A stretch of DNA of 64,000 nt. Origin: Melioribacteraceae bacterium. GTDB taxonomy: Bacteria > Bacteroidota > Ignavibacteria > Ignavibacteriales > Melioribacteraceae. Positions 54,424 to 62,959 of the stretch are shown here, piece after piece. A program made the translations under genes and the position numbers. Each line of letters begins with the position of its first letter. Positions within the stretch are counted from its first letter, which is position 1. The notes under the pieces are model-generated. The model worked only from the letters and a program-made list of their open reading frames with translations. It was not told the origin of the DNA and ran no database searches. The DNA lies in contig CP129490.1 of assembly GCA_030584085.1 (NCBI GenBank), forward strand, positions 186,001-250,000, written 5' to 3'.

Positions 54424-55692
54424 ATGATAGAACTACCAAAAATTGAAAGAGAAGATGCGATACTGGTTGGATTAGCAACTCGTGAAGTATCAAAAGAAAA
54501 AGTACAAGAACATCTTGATGAACTTGAAATGCTTGCCGATACTGCGGGAGCCAATACAATATTTAAAATTATGCAGGATAAAAGCAAACCTGATTCGGCA
54601 TTTTACATAGGCAAAGGTAAAGCCGAAGAAATTGCCGAACTTGCAGAGTTGAATAAAATCAATCTTATAATTTTTGATGACGACTTAACCGCAACACAGG
54701 TTAGAAATCTTGAAAAGATGTTTGAAAAAAAGATTATTGATAGAAGCGGATTGATACTTGATATTTTTGCCTCTCACGCAAGAACCAGAGAAGCAAAGGT
54801 TCAAGTTGAACTTGCACAATTACAGTATACTTTACCTCGCTTAACACGAGCATGGACTCACCTTTCCAAGCAATACGGTGGTATCGGAACGAAAGGTCCC
54901 GGTGAAACTCAGATTGAAACAGATAGAAGAATTATACGCGATAGAATTGCAAAGCTTAAAGACAAACTCGATAAAATTGAATCGCAGCAAAGAACAAAAA
55001 GCAGCGGGCGTGAAGATTTTATAAAAGCATCGATGGTAGGTTATACTAATGCCGGTAAATCTACATTGATAAATTTGTTAACCGGTGCTGGAGTTTTAGC
55101 GGAGAATAAACTTTTTGCTACACTTGATTCAACTACACGTTCGTTTGAAATTGAGCAGGATAAAAAAATACTAATAAGTGATACGGTCGGGTTTATTCGC
55201 AAACTTCCTCATCATCTTGTGGCTTCATTTAAATCAACATTAAATGTTGTTCGCGATGCAGATTTAATTCTACATGTAATTGATGTGTCGCATCCCTCAT
55301 TCGAAGATCATATTGATGTGGTTGATGATACAATGAAAGAGCTTGGTACGGATAAGAAAACTCAAATCAGAATATTCAATAAAGTTGATTTGATCACTGA
55401 TAAAACAAAAATGGATTATGTGCTTAATAAGTTTGACAATGCAATTTTAATTTCAGCACAAAAGGGAATCAATATCACAAAGCTTAGAGACAAACTACTG
55501 AAAATTTATGAGGAAAATTTTATTGAACATGTTGTCGAGCTTAAGAATCATCATTCAAAATTAGTGTCGCAAATCCATTCGCTTGCAGAAGTTGTTGATG
55601 TAAAGTATGAAGATGACGTTATAATAATGAAATTCCGTGCTAACAAACCGACAGTTAATAAAATTAGTAACCTTATTAATGAGGTTAAGTAA
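54424..55692 (+). CDS. hflX: Ribosome-associated GTPase HflX
   Basis: I start at ATG 54424; TTG at 54409 is an alternative with no better ribosome site. The 422-residue protein has an N-terminal ATP-binding-like domain (FYIGKGKAEEIAELAE, LIIFDDDLTATQVRNLEK, DRSGLILDIFASHARTREAK), the glycine-rich GGIGTKGPGETQIETDRR, then a G domain with G1 GYTNAGKSTL, G3 DTVGF, and G4 NKVD. HflX splits stalled or hibernating ribosomes. The following MOSC gene begins one base after its stop. Confidence 0.95.
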   Translation: MIELPKIEREDAILVGLATREVSKEKVQEHLDELEMLADTAGANTIFKIMQDKSKPDSAFYIGKGKAEEIAELAELNKINLIIFDDDLTATQVRNLEKMFEKKIIDRSGLILDIFASHARTREAKVQVELAQLQYTLPRLTRAWTHLSKQYGGIGTKGPGETQIETDRRIIRDRIAKLKDKLDKIESQQRTKSSGREDFIKASMVGYTNAGKSTLINLLTGAGVLAENKLFATLDSTTRSFEIEQDKKILISDTVGFIRKLPHHLVASFKSTLNVVRDADLILHVIDVSHPSFEDHIDVVDDTMKELGTDKKTQIRIFNKVDLITDKTKMDYVLNKFDNAILISAQKGINITKLRDKLLKIYEENFIEHVVELKNHHSKLVSQIHSLAEVVDVKYEDDVIIMKFRANKPTVNKISNLINEVK

Positions 55693-55693
55693 A

Positions 55694-56503
55694 TTGAGCA
55701 ATTATCATGTAAGTGAAATATATATCTATCCCATTAAATCATTGGGTGGATTTTCAGTTGAATCGACCGAAGTGACCGATCGCGGATTTAAGCACGATAG
55801 AAGGTGGATGCTTGTTGATAATAACAATTCGTTTTTATCTCAACGCAAACATAAACAGATGTCATTGCTTCAGACAGAACTAAGTGGTAGTAAGCTGAAA
55901 GTATTCGCAAAAAATTATCCAAACGATAAAGTAGAAATCCCGATTGAACAAGAGATAAAGAAAACCAGTAAAGCAATAGTATGGGATGATGAAGTTAACG
56001 TCATCGAATCAAATGAAGAAATAAATGAGTGGTTCTCTAATTACTTAAACATAGAGTGTAAACTTGTACACATGCCGGATGACTCGCTAAGAAAAGTGGA
56101 TCAAAGATTTGCAAATAATAATGAGATTACAAACTTATCCGACGGATATCCGTTTTTAATAATTGGACAAGAATCACTTAACTTGCTTAATTCAAAATTA
56201 GATGAACCTCTGCCGATAAATAGATTTAGACCCAATTTAGTTTTTGCCGGTGGTTTACCTCACGACGAAGACACTTGGAAAAAATTTCTAATAAACGAAA
56301 TAGTATTTAAACCGGTTAAACCTTGTGCCCGTTGTGTAATCACAACAATTGATCAGAGCAATGCTAATCAAGGAATTGAACCCCTTAAAACTCTGGCAAC
56401 TTATAGATCCGTTGAAAATAAAGTAATGTTCGGAATGAATTTACTGCATGAAGGAAACGGCATTATTAAAATTGGTGATGTATTAAAAATATCCAATAAC
56501 TAG
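55694..56503 (+). CDS. MOSC-domain protein
   Basis: I assign the start to TTG 55694, since GAGGT (55681-55685) sits 8 bases before it and it lies one base after the hflX stop; a longer frame from 55637 would sit inside hflX. The 269-residue product has an N-terminal MOSC beta barrel (VSEIYIYPIKSLGGFSVES) and a MOSC domain with INRFRPNLVFAGGLPHDEDTWKKF and KPVKPCARCVITTIDQ. The cysteines in PCARC are those that hold the molybdenum-sulfur centre in mARC-type enzymes. Such proteins reduce N-hydroxylated bases or transfer sulfur. No ferredoxin domain is fused. Confidence 0.92.
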   Translation: MSNYHVSEIYIYPIKSLGGFSVESTEVTDRGFKHDRRWMLVDNNNSFLSQRKHKQMSLLQTELSGSKLKVFAKNYPNDKVEIPIEQEIKKTSKAIVWDDEVNVIESNEEINEWFSNYLNIECKLVHMPDDSLRKVDQRFANNNEITNLSDGYPFLIIGQESLNLLNSKLDEPLPINRFRPNLVFAGGLPHDEDTWKKFLINEIVFKPVKPCARCVITTIDQSNANQGIEPLKTLATYRSVENKVMFGMNLLHEGNGIIKIGDVLKISNN

Positions 56504-56506
56504 AAT

Positions 56507-56532
56507 CCCAACCCCGATAAATCGGGGTTGGG
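56507..56532. terminator. Hairpin after the MOSC gene
   Basis: CCCAACCCCGA (56507-56517), loop TAAA, and TCGGGGTTGGG (56522-56532) form an 11-base GC-rich stem beginning four bases after the MOSC stop. The bases after it (CTTCTGG) hold no T-run. Position suits a transcript end for hflX-MOSC, but the sequence also resembles a common dispersed CCCGATAAATCGGG-type palindrome. Confidence 0.55.
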
Positions 56533-56635
56533 CTTCTGGAGGATAGTTTGACAATTTTGTTGCGCGAGATGTTCTTCTCAATTATCATTAAATTGCATAC
56601 CTTAAATAACTCCACTGTTTTATAAGGATTTATAT

Positions 56636-58192
56636 ATGAAACTCAAAATCGACGGCAAATCACTTACACTTGAAAAAATTGATTTCTTCTTAAAAGAAAA
56701 TCCAACCGTAGAATTAACAAACGATGCGAAGAAAAAAGTAAATAAAGCTCGCGCCCTAGTTGAAAATTGGGTTGCCGAGGATAAAGTTGTTTACGGCGTT
56801 ACTACCGGATTCGGTGAATTCGCCAATGTAAAAATTTCAAAAGATGAGAATGATCAGCTTCAAGAAAATTTAATAGTTAGTCATGCAACCGGAGTTGGTG
56901 AAAACCTTCCTCCGTTCATCGTGAAAATAATGATGCTGCTTAGAGCAAACGCGCTTGCTTCCGGACATTCGGGCATTCGTCTGGAAACTTTACAGCTTTT
57001 GATTGATATGATGAATAAGAATATAATTCCTGTAATTCCATCTCAAGGTTCGGTCGGTTCAAGCGGTGATTTAGCTCCTCTTGCTCATCTTGTCTTAGGC
57101 ATGATTGGAAAAGGTAAAGTTCAAGTCTTCAAAAACGTTGATGAAGAAACAGATAAATTTACAAACACAATATCATCAAAATCGGCTCTGAAAAAACATG
57201 GATTAATGCCGGTTAAACTAAAGGCAAAAGAAGGTCTAGCGCTAATCAACGGGACACAAATGATGACTGCATTTGCTTCGGTGATTTGTAATCGTGCAAG
57301 AAAACTTAACAAGCTTACCGACGGAAGCGCTGCATTAAGTCATGAAGCATTAAGAGCAACGGACAAAGCATACGATCCACGACTACATAAACTTCGCCCT
57401 TTCCCCGGACAAATTACCACTGCAAAAAATATGCTGGAATTAATTAAAGGAAGCGAGATAAGAAAATCACATTTAAAAAATGATCCACGCGTGCAGGATT
57501 CATATTCGATAAGATGCATTCCACAAATTCATGGTGCATCACGTGATGCAATTGATTACGTCTGTTCAAAAGTTGAGATTGAATTAAACTCGGTTAACGA
57601 TAATCCGTTAATTTTCCCTGAACAAGGAGATCATCGTGAAGGAGGAAATTTTCATGGACAACCGATGGCGCTTGCAATGGATTTCATGTCAATTGCTTTA
57701 GCTGAATTAGCAAGTGTTTCCGAAAGAAGAATTGAAAGATTAGTAAACGGTTCACTCAGTCAATTACCGAGATTCTTAACCGAACATGGCGGATTAAATT
57801 CCGGGTTAATGATTGCACAATATACTGCAGCCGCACTCGTTTCGGAAAATAAAACATTAGCACATCCCGCAAGTGTTGATTCTATTCCAACCTCGGCAAA
57901 TCAAGAAGATCATAACTCGATGGGATCAATTGCCGCAAGAAAGTGTTACGAAATATTAAAAAATGTTGAAACCGTTATTGCAATTGAGTATCTAACTGCT
58001 GCACAGGGGATTGAATTTTTGAAACCGTTAAAACCCGGTAAAGGTACACAAGTGCTTTATAAAAAAATCAGAACACAGGTTAAACCGTTGAAAAAAGATA
58101 GAATACTCTATGACGATATTCAAAAAGTTATTCAACTTGTTAGGGGCGGTGAACTATTGAAATCGGTTGAAAAAGTTGTTACACTAAAGTAA
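56636..58192 (+). CDS. hutH: Histidine ammonia-lyase family enzyme (HutH) with SSG cofactor triad
   Basis: The 518-residue protein has the full ammonia-lyase fold: VYGVTTGFGEF with the catalytic tyrosine (about residue 55), IVSHATGVGENLPP (HAL-like SH selectivity pair), the cofactor loop SQGSVGSSGDLAPLAH, LALINGTQMMTA, RCIPQIHGASRDA and NSVNDNPLIF. Family members build the MIO electrophile from Ala-Ser-Gly; here the triad reads Ser-Ser-Gly. The rest of the chain is conventional. It would deaminate histidine to urocanate, but no hutU, hutI or hutG lies near, so another amino acid is possible. The ATG follows AAGGA at 56623-56627. It precedes an aldo/keto reductase gene by 23 bp. Confidence 0.88.
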   Translation: MKLKIDGKSLTLEKIDFFLKENPTVELTNDAKKKVNKARALVENWVAEDKVVYGVTTGFGEFANVKISKDENDQLQENLIVSHATGVGENLPPFIVKIMMLLRANALASGHSGIRLETLQLLIDMMNKNIIPVIPSQGSVGSSGDLAPLAHLVLGMIGKGKVQVFKNVDEETDKFTNTISSKSALKKHGLMPVKLKAKEGLALINGTQMMTAFASVICNRARKLNKLTDGSAALSHEALRATDKAYDPRLHKLRPFPGQITTAKNMLELIKGSEIRKSHLKNDPRVQDSYSIRCIPQIHGASRDAIDYVCSKVEIELNSVNDNPLIFPEQGDHREGGNFHGQPMALAMDFMSIALAELASVSERRIERLVNGSLSQLPRFLTEHGGLNSGLMIAQYTAAALVSENKTLAHPASVDSIPTSANQEDHNSMGSIAARKCYEILKNVETVIAIEYLTAAQGIEFLKPLKPGKGTQVLYKKIRTQVKPLKKDRILYDDIQKVIQLVRGGELLKSVEKVVTLK

Positions 58193-58215
58193 TGTTGAAC
58201 TAATACGGAGATAAA

Positions 58216-59169
58216 ATGGAAAAAAGAAAATTAGGCAATTCCAATTTAGAAATTACTCTAATAGGGTTCGGTGCATGGGCAATCGGCGGTGCAGGTTGGG
58301 ATTTTGGTTGGGGAGGTCAAGATGATAAAGAATCCATTGAAGCAATTCATAAAGCATTAGATATGGGAATTAATTGGATTGATACAGCCGCTGTTTATGG
58401 AGTCGGACATTCTGAAGAAATTGTAACCAAGGCACTTAAAGAATATGATGGCAATAGACCGTATGTATTTACAAAATGTTCTTTAATCTGGGATAATAAT
58501 GGACATGTCAGAAAGAATCACGATCCGGATTCTATTAGAAAAGAATGCGAAGATAGTTTGAGAAGGTTACAAACCGATACAATTGATTTGTATCAAATTC
58601 ATTGGCCGCCCGAAGACGATACTGAAAAAATTAAACCGGCTTGGGAAATGATGGCAAGATTAAAGGAAGAAGGGAAAGTAAAACACATTGGTGTTTCTAA
58701 TTTTAATGTTGAGCAAATGAAAATTGCAGAATCTATTGCACCAATTACTTCACTTCAACCAAAGTATAGTTTAATAAGCCGAGATATTGAGGAAGAAATT
58801 CTTCCATATGTTAAAAAACAAAATATCGGAACCATTATTTATTCCCCGATGGGATCAGGGATTTTAACCGGAAAATATAATCGTGATAAAATCGAACAAT
58901 TACCGGATGATGATTGGAGAAAAAATTCACGCGATTTTACAGAACCTAGTCTCAGCAAAAATTTGAAACTTGTTGAAGAAATGAAACAAATTGCGTCAGA
59001 CCATAATCGTCATGTAGGAGAAGTTGCAATTGCATGGACGTTGAAGCATGAAGCAGTAACCGCGGCAATTGTCGGGGCAAGAAATGCAAGACAAGCAGAA
59101 GAAGTTATGTCCGCACATGATTTTGTTTTAAGTACAGAAGAAGTAAGAAGACTTGAATCAGTCTTGTAA
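58216..59169 (+). CDS. Aldo/keto reductase
   Basis: The 317-residue TIM-barrel enzyme has the AKR tetrad: D and Y in WIDTAAVYGVGHSEE (about 56-70), K in FTKCSLIW and H in YQIHWPPEDD. Later strings KHIGVSNFNVEQM, LQPKYSLISRDIEEEI and IIYSPMGSGILTGKY fit the family, and the NADPH-binding end is VGARNARQAEEV. It resembles YajO/YghZ-type reductases of wide substrate range. ATACGGAG precedes the ATG. It follows the ammonia-lyase by 23 bp and ends next to a palindromic repeat. Confidence 0.95.
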   Translation: MEKRKLGNSNLEITLIGFGAWAIGGAGWDFGWGGQDDKESIEAIHKALDMGINWIDTAAVYGVGHSEEIVTKALKEYDGNRPYVFTKCSLIWDNNGHVRKNHDPDSIRKECEDSLRRLQTDTIDLYQIHWPPEDDTEKIKPAWEMMARLKEEGKVKHIGVSNFNVEQMKIAESIAPITSLQPKYSLISRDIEEEILPYVKKQNIGTIIYSPMGSGILTGKYNRDKIEQLPDDDWRKNSRDFTEPSLSKNLKLVEEMKQIASDHNRHVGEVAIAWTLKHEAVTAAIVGARNARQAEEVMSAHDFVLSTEEVRRLESVL

Positions 59170-59174
59170 TTTTT

Positions 59175-59204
59175 TGTAGGGACAATTCATGAGTTGTCCC
59201 TACA
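59175..59204. repeat. GTAG-headed palindrome, intergenic copy 2
   Basis: TGTAGGGACAATTCA (59175-59189) faces TGAGTTGTCCCTACA (59190-59204); the arms are reverse complements with one mismatch (A59186-level pairing broken by G59193). The element begins 5 bp after the aldo/keto reductase stop. Its GTAGGGAC head matches the palindromes at 19676 (GTAGAGAC) and 20934 (GTAGGGGAC). It could act as a weak terminator hairpin. Confidence 0.6.
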
Positions 59205-59351
59205 GCAAATTGAAAATTTAGAAAAGATATATTATCCACATATCTAATTTGCTCTCTAATCAAAAGCAATTTAACGCATAGAAAATAAAAATTAATTTAC
59301 TTATAATTCCTTAGGATTCTTTCCAAAATCTCAACGTTGAATTTATCACTC

Positions 59352-59382
59352 TTTGTATAAGAGTGTTTCTATATAAACTTTG
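59352..59382 (+). promoter_or_regulatory. Possible Bacteroidota-style promoter for the T9SS cargo gene
   Basis: A TTTG at 59352-59355 is followed after 19 bases by AAACTTTG (59375-59382), one base off the TAnnTTTG -7 element of Bacteroidota promoters. A small 7-bp inverted repeat (CACTCTT / AAGAGTG, 59347-59365) overlaps it. The gene starts 71 bp downstream with a strong AGGAGG site. The remainder of the 284-bp gap holds one DnaA-box-like TTATCCACA (59232-59240) and nothing else I can name. Confidence 0.35.
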
Positions 59383-59453
59383 CCTTAAAGGAATCACAAC
59401 AAACTAACCTATTAACAATTAGTAAAATTCAATCTCCATACAGGAGGCATCAA

Positions 59454-60725
59454 ATGAATATCCATCTCAACCTCAAACAATGTCTTTTTGTCATCCTTAT
59501 CGTTTTATTCACAACCAATATTTTAGCACAAACAGATTTCTGGGTGCCTGTTAATAATGGGATGACAAGTTTTAATCCTAGCGATCTTGCAGTTAATTCT
59601 AATGATGTTCTTTGTCTCGCAACACGCGGTGACGGAATCTTTGTTTCTACAAACGCCGGTGGATTGTGGGTTCAAAAAAATAATGGTCTTACTAATTTGG
59701 AAGCTTGGACGGTTGCCATAAATTCAGCAGACGAAATATTCGTAGGTACTTGGGATGGAATATTTAAATCAACAGATAATGCGGAGAACTGGGTTAAACT
59801 TGAAACCGGTCTTACATTTAATCAAATTAGAGAAATTACAGTCGCGTCGAATGGATATATTTTTGCAGTCGCTCCAAATTACGGCGTCATAAGATCGGTT
59901 GATAATGGAGTAAATTGGGTTGGTGTAAATAATGGTCTATCAGGAATTCCAAATACTATAGCTGCTGATTTACACGGACAAATAATGCTAGGTAATAATC
60001 TTGGTGAAATATATTTCTCTAATAATTATGGTGATGGTTGGACGAAATCAAGTTTGGGACTTCCGCAAACAACTAGTGCTCCAATTCTTGCATTGTTAGA
60101 AACTTCTAATGAAAAATATTTTGCTGGAACCGGAGATGGACTTTATATGTCAACCGACTATGGATTAAATTGGAGCCAGGTTCATGATGGTGGTGGTAAT
60201 GGCTGGGTTCATTCGATGACAACAGATTACCAGGACAATTTAATTATTGGGACAGGCCAAAGCGGTGTATTCGTATCCGGCTTCCCAAACGGAACTTGGT
60301 TTAAGGATATGAATGAAGGGTTGACTCACCTTGGAGTTTATTCTTTAGTCGCAAATTCATCTAACAATATTTTTGCAGTTACCGGTGAGGGAATTTTCAA
60401 AAGTGAACCTCTCACAAGTGTGGAAGATAACGATGAAATTCTCACTATAAATTTTCAATTGTATCAAAATTATCCTAATCCATTTAATCCAACGACAACA
60501 ATAAAGTTCTCAATACCAATGGACATTAAAGGTGAAACGTTAAACACAAAACTTGTAGTTTATGATGTTCTCGGTAAAAAGGTGACAGTATTGGTAAACC
60601 AAAAGCTACAGTCAGGAACTCATGAAATTCAATTTGCTGCTGGAGATTTTTCGAGCGGAATTTACTTTTATAAATTAGAAATTGGTAACATTACCGACAC
60701 AAAGAAAATGCTGTTAATAAGATAA
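59454..60725 (+). CDS. BNR/Ycf48-like secreted protein with T9SS C-terminal sorting domain
   Basis: The start follows CAGGAGGCATCAA. The 423-residue product has a signal peptide (about 1-25), a sialidase-type propeller made of units such as FVSTNAGGLWVQKNNGL, FKSTDNAENWVKLETGL, RSVDNGVNWVGVNNGL and YMSTDYGLNWSQVH, and a final T9SS sorting domain with FQLYQNYPNPFNPTTTIKF, TKLVVYDVLGKKV and GIYFYKLEIG--TDTKKMLLI. It should be exported through the type IX system, whose machinery is not in this window. It is similar in length and plan to the cargo protein at 19872-21143; that one has a palindrome in the matching part of the sorting domain and this one does not. Confidence 0.9.
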   Translation: MNIHLNLKQCLFVILIVLFTTNILAQTDFWVPVNNGMTSFNPSDLAVNSNDVLCLATRGDGIFVSTNAGGLWVQKNNGLTNLEAWTVAINSADEIFVGTWDGIFKSTDNAENWVKLETGLTFNQIREITVASNGYIFAVAPNYGVIRSVDNGVNWVGVNNGLSGIPNTIAADLHGQIMLGNNLGEIYFSNNYGDGWTKSSLGLPQTTSAPILALLETSNEKYFAGTGDGLYMSTDYGLNWSQVHDGGGNGWVHSMTTDYQDNLIIGTGQSGVFVSGFPNGTWFKDMNEGLTHLGVYSLVANSSNNIFAVTGEGIFKSEPLTSVEDNDEILTINFQLYQNYPNPFNPTTTIKFSIPMDIKGETLNTKLVVYDVLGKKVTVLVNQKLQSGTHEIQFAAGDFSSGIYFYKLEIGNITDTKKMLLIR

Positions 60726-60836
60726 TCCGAAAAATTCTTCTAAGCCCTGTTAGCAAATTAAATGCTTGCGGGGTAATATCTATCAATTCATTTTTCAAAA
60801 TTATTGTATAAATTAACCGGAACAATAGACATCCTT

Positions 60837-62267
60837 ATGAATCCAATTTTAAAAGAAAATATAAATCGACTTTTCAAATCATGGTCAATCGAAAATGCTA
60901 TTACGATAGTTCCGCTTCCACAATCAGGTTCAAACCGGAAATATTTTAGAATAACCGGGAAAACAGCATCTGCAATAGCAGCTTTAAACAAAGATAAAGC
61001 CGAAAACAGAGCATTTATAACCTTTGCTAAACACTTTTTCACAAAAAACTTACCAGTTCCGCAAGTTTTAGCGGAAGACTTAAACGAGAATTTATATCTA
61101 ATTGAAGATTTGGGGAATCAAACTTTGTTTGATTTGTTAAATCAAGAAGGATTTACAAATACTGTTAAAGAATATTATCAACAAGCGTTGCGTACACTTT
61201 TAAATTTTCAAATAGAAGCCGGAAAAGATTTAGACTATTCGGTTTGTTCTCCGCGAGATAAATTTGATGAGCAGTCAATTTTGTGGGATTTGAACTACTT
61301 CAAGTATTATTTTCTGAAATTGGCAGACATTCAGTTCGATGAACAAAAATTAGAAAATGATTTTAAAGTACTAGCAAAATATTTAAGCGGAGTTAATGCA
61401 GACTATTTTATGTACAGAGATTTTCAATCACGCAACATTATGATAAAGGACAATCAACTTTATTTTATAGATTTTCAAGGCGGAAGAAAAGGTGCTCTTC
61501 AATACGATGTCGCCTCATTGCTTTGGAGTGCGCGAGCAAATCTCACATTTGATCAAAGAGAAGAACTTCTAAACTATTATTTAAATGAATTGCAAAAGGA
61601 CATTCAAGTAAACACAGACGAGTTTATAAAATATTATTATGGATTTGTTTTAGTTCGCATACTTCAGACACTCGGCGCTTATGGTTTTCGAGGTTTCTAT
61701 GAAAGGAAAGATCATTTCCTAAAAAGTATTCCTCACGCAATAGATAATCTTGAATGGCTTATCGAAAATCAAAAAGTGACAATTAACTGTGATGAATTAT
61801 TTTTTGCAATCGCCGGAATAATTAACTCGGAAATCCGAAAGAAATTTAGAGAAGAAAAAAACGATAGGCTCAAAATAACAATAACAAGTTTTTCGTATAA
61901 GCAGGGTATACCTCAAGATACTTCTGGTAATGGAGGAGGATTTGTTTTCGATTGTCGTGGATTAAATAATCCGGGACGATATGACGAGTATAAAATATTA
62001 ACCGGTAAGGATGATGCGGTTATAAAATTTTTAGAAGAAAAATCTGATGTTGATAAGTATTTAAAAAATGTATGGAAATTAATTTTACCAACCGTAAAAG
62101 AATATCAAGAACGCGGGTTTAAAAATCTTATGATAAATTTCGGCTGTACCGGTGGACAACATCGTTCGGTTTATTGTGCCGAAAAAACTGCAAAATACTT
62201 TTTCACCAAACCAAATCTTCAAGTTGATGTTAAACATACAGAGTTAAAAAAACGAGATGAGTTATGA
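60837..62267 (+). CDS. AmgK-like sugar kinase fused to a RapZ C-terminal domain
   Basis: I start at ATG 60837; the open frame extends 11 codons up to a TTG at 60804. The 476-residue chain has two parts. Residues about 1-320 are an aminoglycoside-phosphotransferase-type kinase with LIEDLGNQTLFDLL, the catalytic loop YRDFQSRNIMI and the DFG-like FIDFQGG, as in AmgK, which phosphorylates MurNAc/GlcNAc at C1. Residues about 345-476 match the RapZ C-terminal domain: ITSFSYKQGIP, FVFDCRGLNNP, LTGKDDAVIKFL, INFGCTGGQHRSVYCAEKTA. That domain in RapZ binds glucosamine-6-phosphate and RNA. The next gene is a MurU-like transferase joined by ATGA, which supports a role in cell-wall sugar recycling with a built-in sugar-phosphate sensor. 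Confidence 0.88.
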   Translation: MNPILKENINRLFKSWSIENAITIVPLPQSGSNRKYFRITGKTASAIAALNKDKAENRAFITFAKHFFTKNLPVPQVLAEDLNENLYLIEDLGNQTLFDLLNQEGFTNTVKEYYQQALRTLLNFQIEAGKDLDYSVCSPRDKFDEQSILWDLNYFKYYFLKLADIQFDEQKLENDFKVLAKYLSGVNADYFMYRDFQSRNIMIKDNQLYFIDFQGGRKGALQYDVASLLWSARANLTFDQREELLNYYLNELQKDIQVNTDEFIKYYYGFVLVRILQTLGAYGFRGFYERKDHFLKSIPHAIDNLEWLIENQKVTINCDELFFAIAGIINSEIRKKFREEKNDRLKITITSFSYKQGIPQDTSGNGGGFVFDCRGLNNPGRYDEYKILTGKDDAVIKFLEEKSDVDKYLKNVWKLILPTVKEYQERGFKNLMINFGCTGGQHRSVYCAEKTAKYFFTKPNLQVDVKHTELKKRDEL

Positions 62268-62959
62268 AAGCAATGATTTTTGCTGCCGGTTTAGGAACTC
62301 GCCTTCGCCCGCTAACTAATGATAAACCAAAAGCATTAGTTGAAGTAAAAGGGAAATCTCTACTTGAAATTACAATCAACCGCTTAATCGAAAATGAAAT
62401 TGATAAAATAATAATTAACGCGCATCATTTTGCTGATCAAGTAATTCAGTTTGTAAATGAGAAAAAATTCAAAGCAAAAATTGTTATTTCTGATGAACGT
62501 GATAAGTTATTGGATACCGGTGGCGGGCTTAAAAAAGCAAAGTGGTTTTTCGATGATCAACCTTTCCTTGTGCATAACGTTGATATTGTCTCTGACATAG
62601 ATCTAAGAGAACTTTATAATATCCACATAAAAAATAACTCTCTTGCAACCGTAGCAGTTAGAAATAGAAAAAGCTCGAGGTATTTTTTATTTGATAACGA
62701 TATGATTTTATGCGGATGGGAAAATGTTAATAAAAATGAGAAGATAATCTCACGAAGACGAAATAATCTAAATCAATTTGCGTTTAGCGGAATTCAAATT
62801 ATGAGCCCCAAAATATTCGATTTCTTTCCTAATAAAGATGTTTTCTCAATTATAGATGTCTATTTAACCGCCTCGAAGCATGAGCTAATAAAAGGATATC
62901 TGCACAATTATTCATTTTGGCAGGATGTTGGCAAAATTGAAGATCTTAATGGGTTATAA
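62264..62959 (+). CDS. MurU-like nucleotidyltransferase
   Basis: The 231-residue protein has the nucleotidyltransferase signature IFAAGLGTRLRPLTNDKPKALVEVKGK at residues 4-30 and the metal aspartate in VHNVDIVSDIDL. It closes with FAFSGIQIMSPKIFDF and YWDVG-like FWQDVGKIEDL. MurU forms UDP-MurNAc from MurNAc-1-phosphate in the recycling bypass that starts with AmgK. Its ATG overlaps the stop of the kinase-RapZ fusion (ATGA), so both should be made together. A mannose-1-phosphate or GlcNAc-1-phosphate transferase is the alternative reading. Confidence 0.88.
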   Translation: MKAMIFAAGLGTRLRPLTNDKPKALVEVKGKSLLEITINRLIENEIDKIIINAHHFADQVIQFVNEKKFKAKIVISDERDKLLDTGGGLKKAKWFFDDQPFLVHNVDIVSDIDLRELYNIHIKNNSLATVAVRNRKSSRYFLFDNDMILCGWENVNKNEKIISRRRNNLNQFAFSGIQIMSPKIFDFFPNKDVFSIIDVYLTASKHELIKGYLHNYSFWQDVGKIEDLNGL

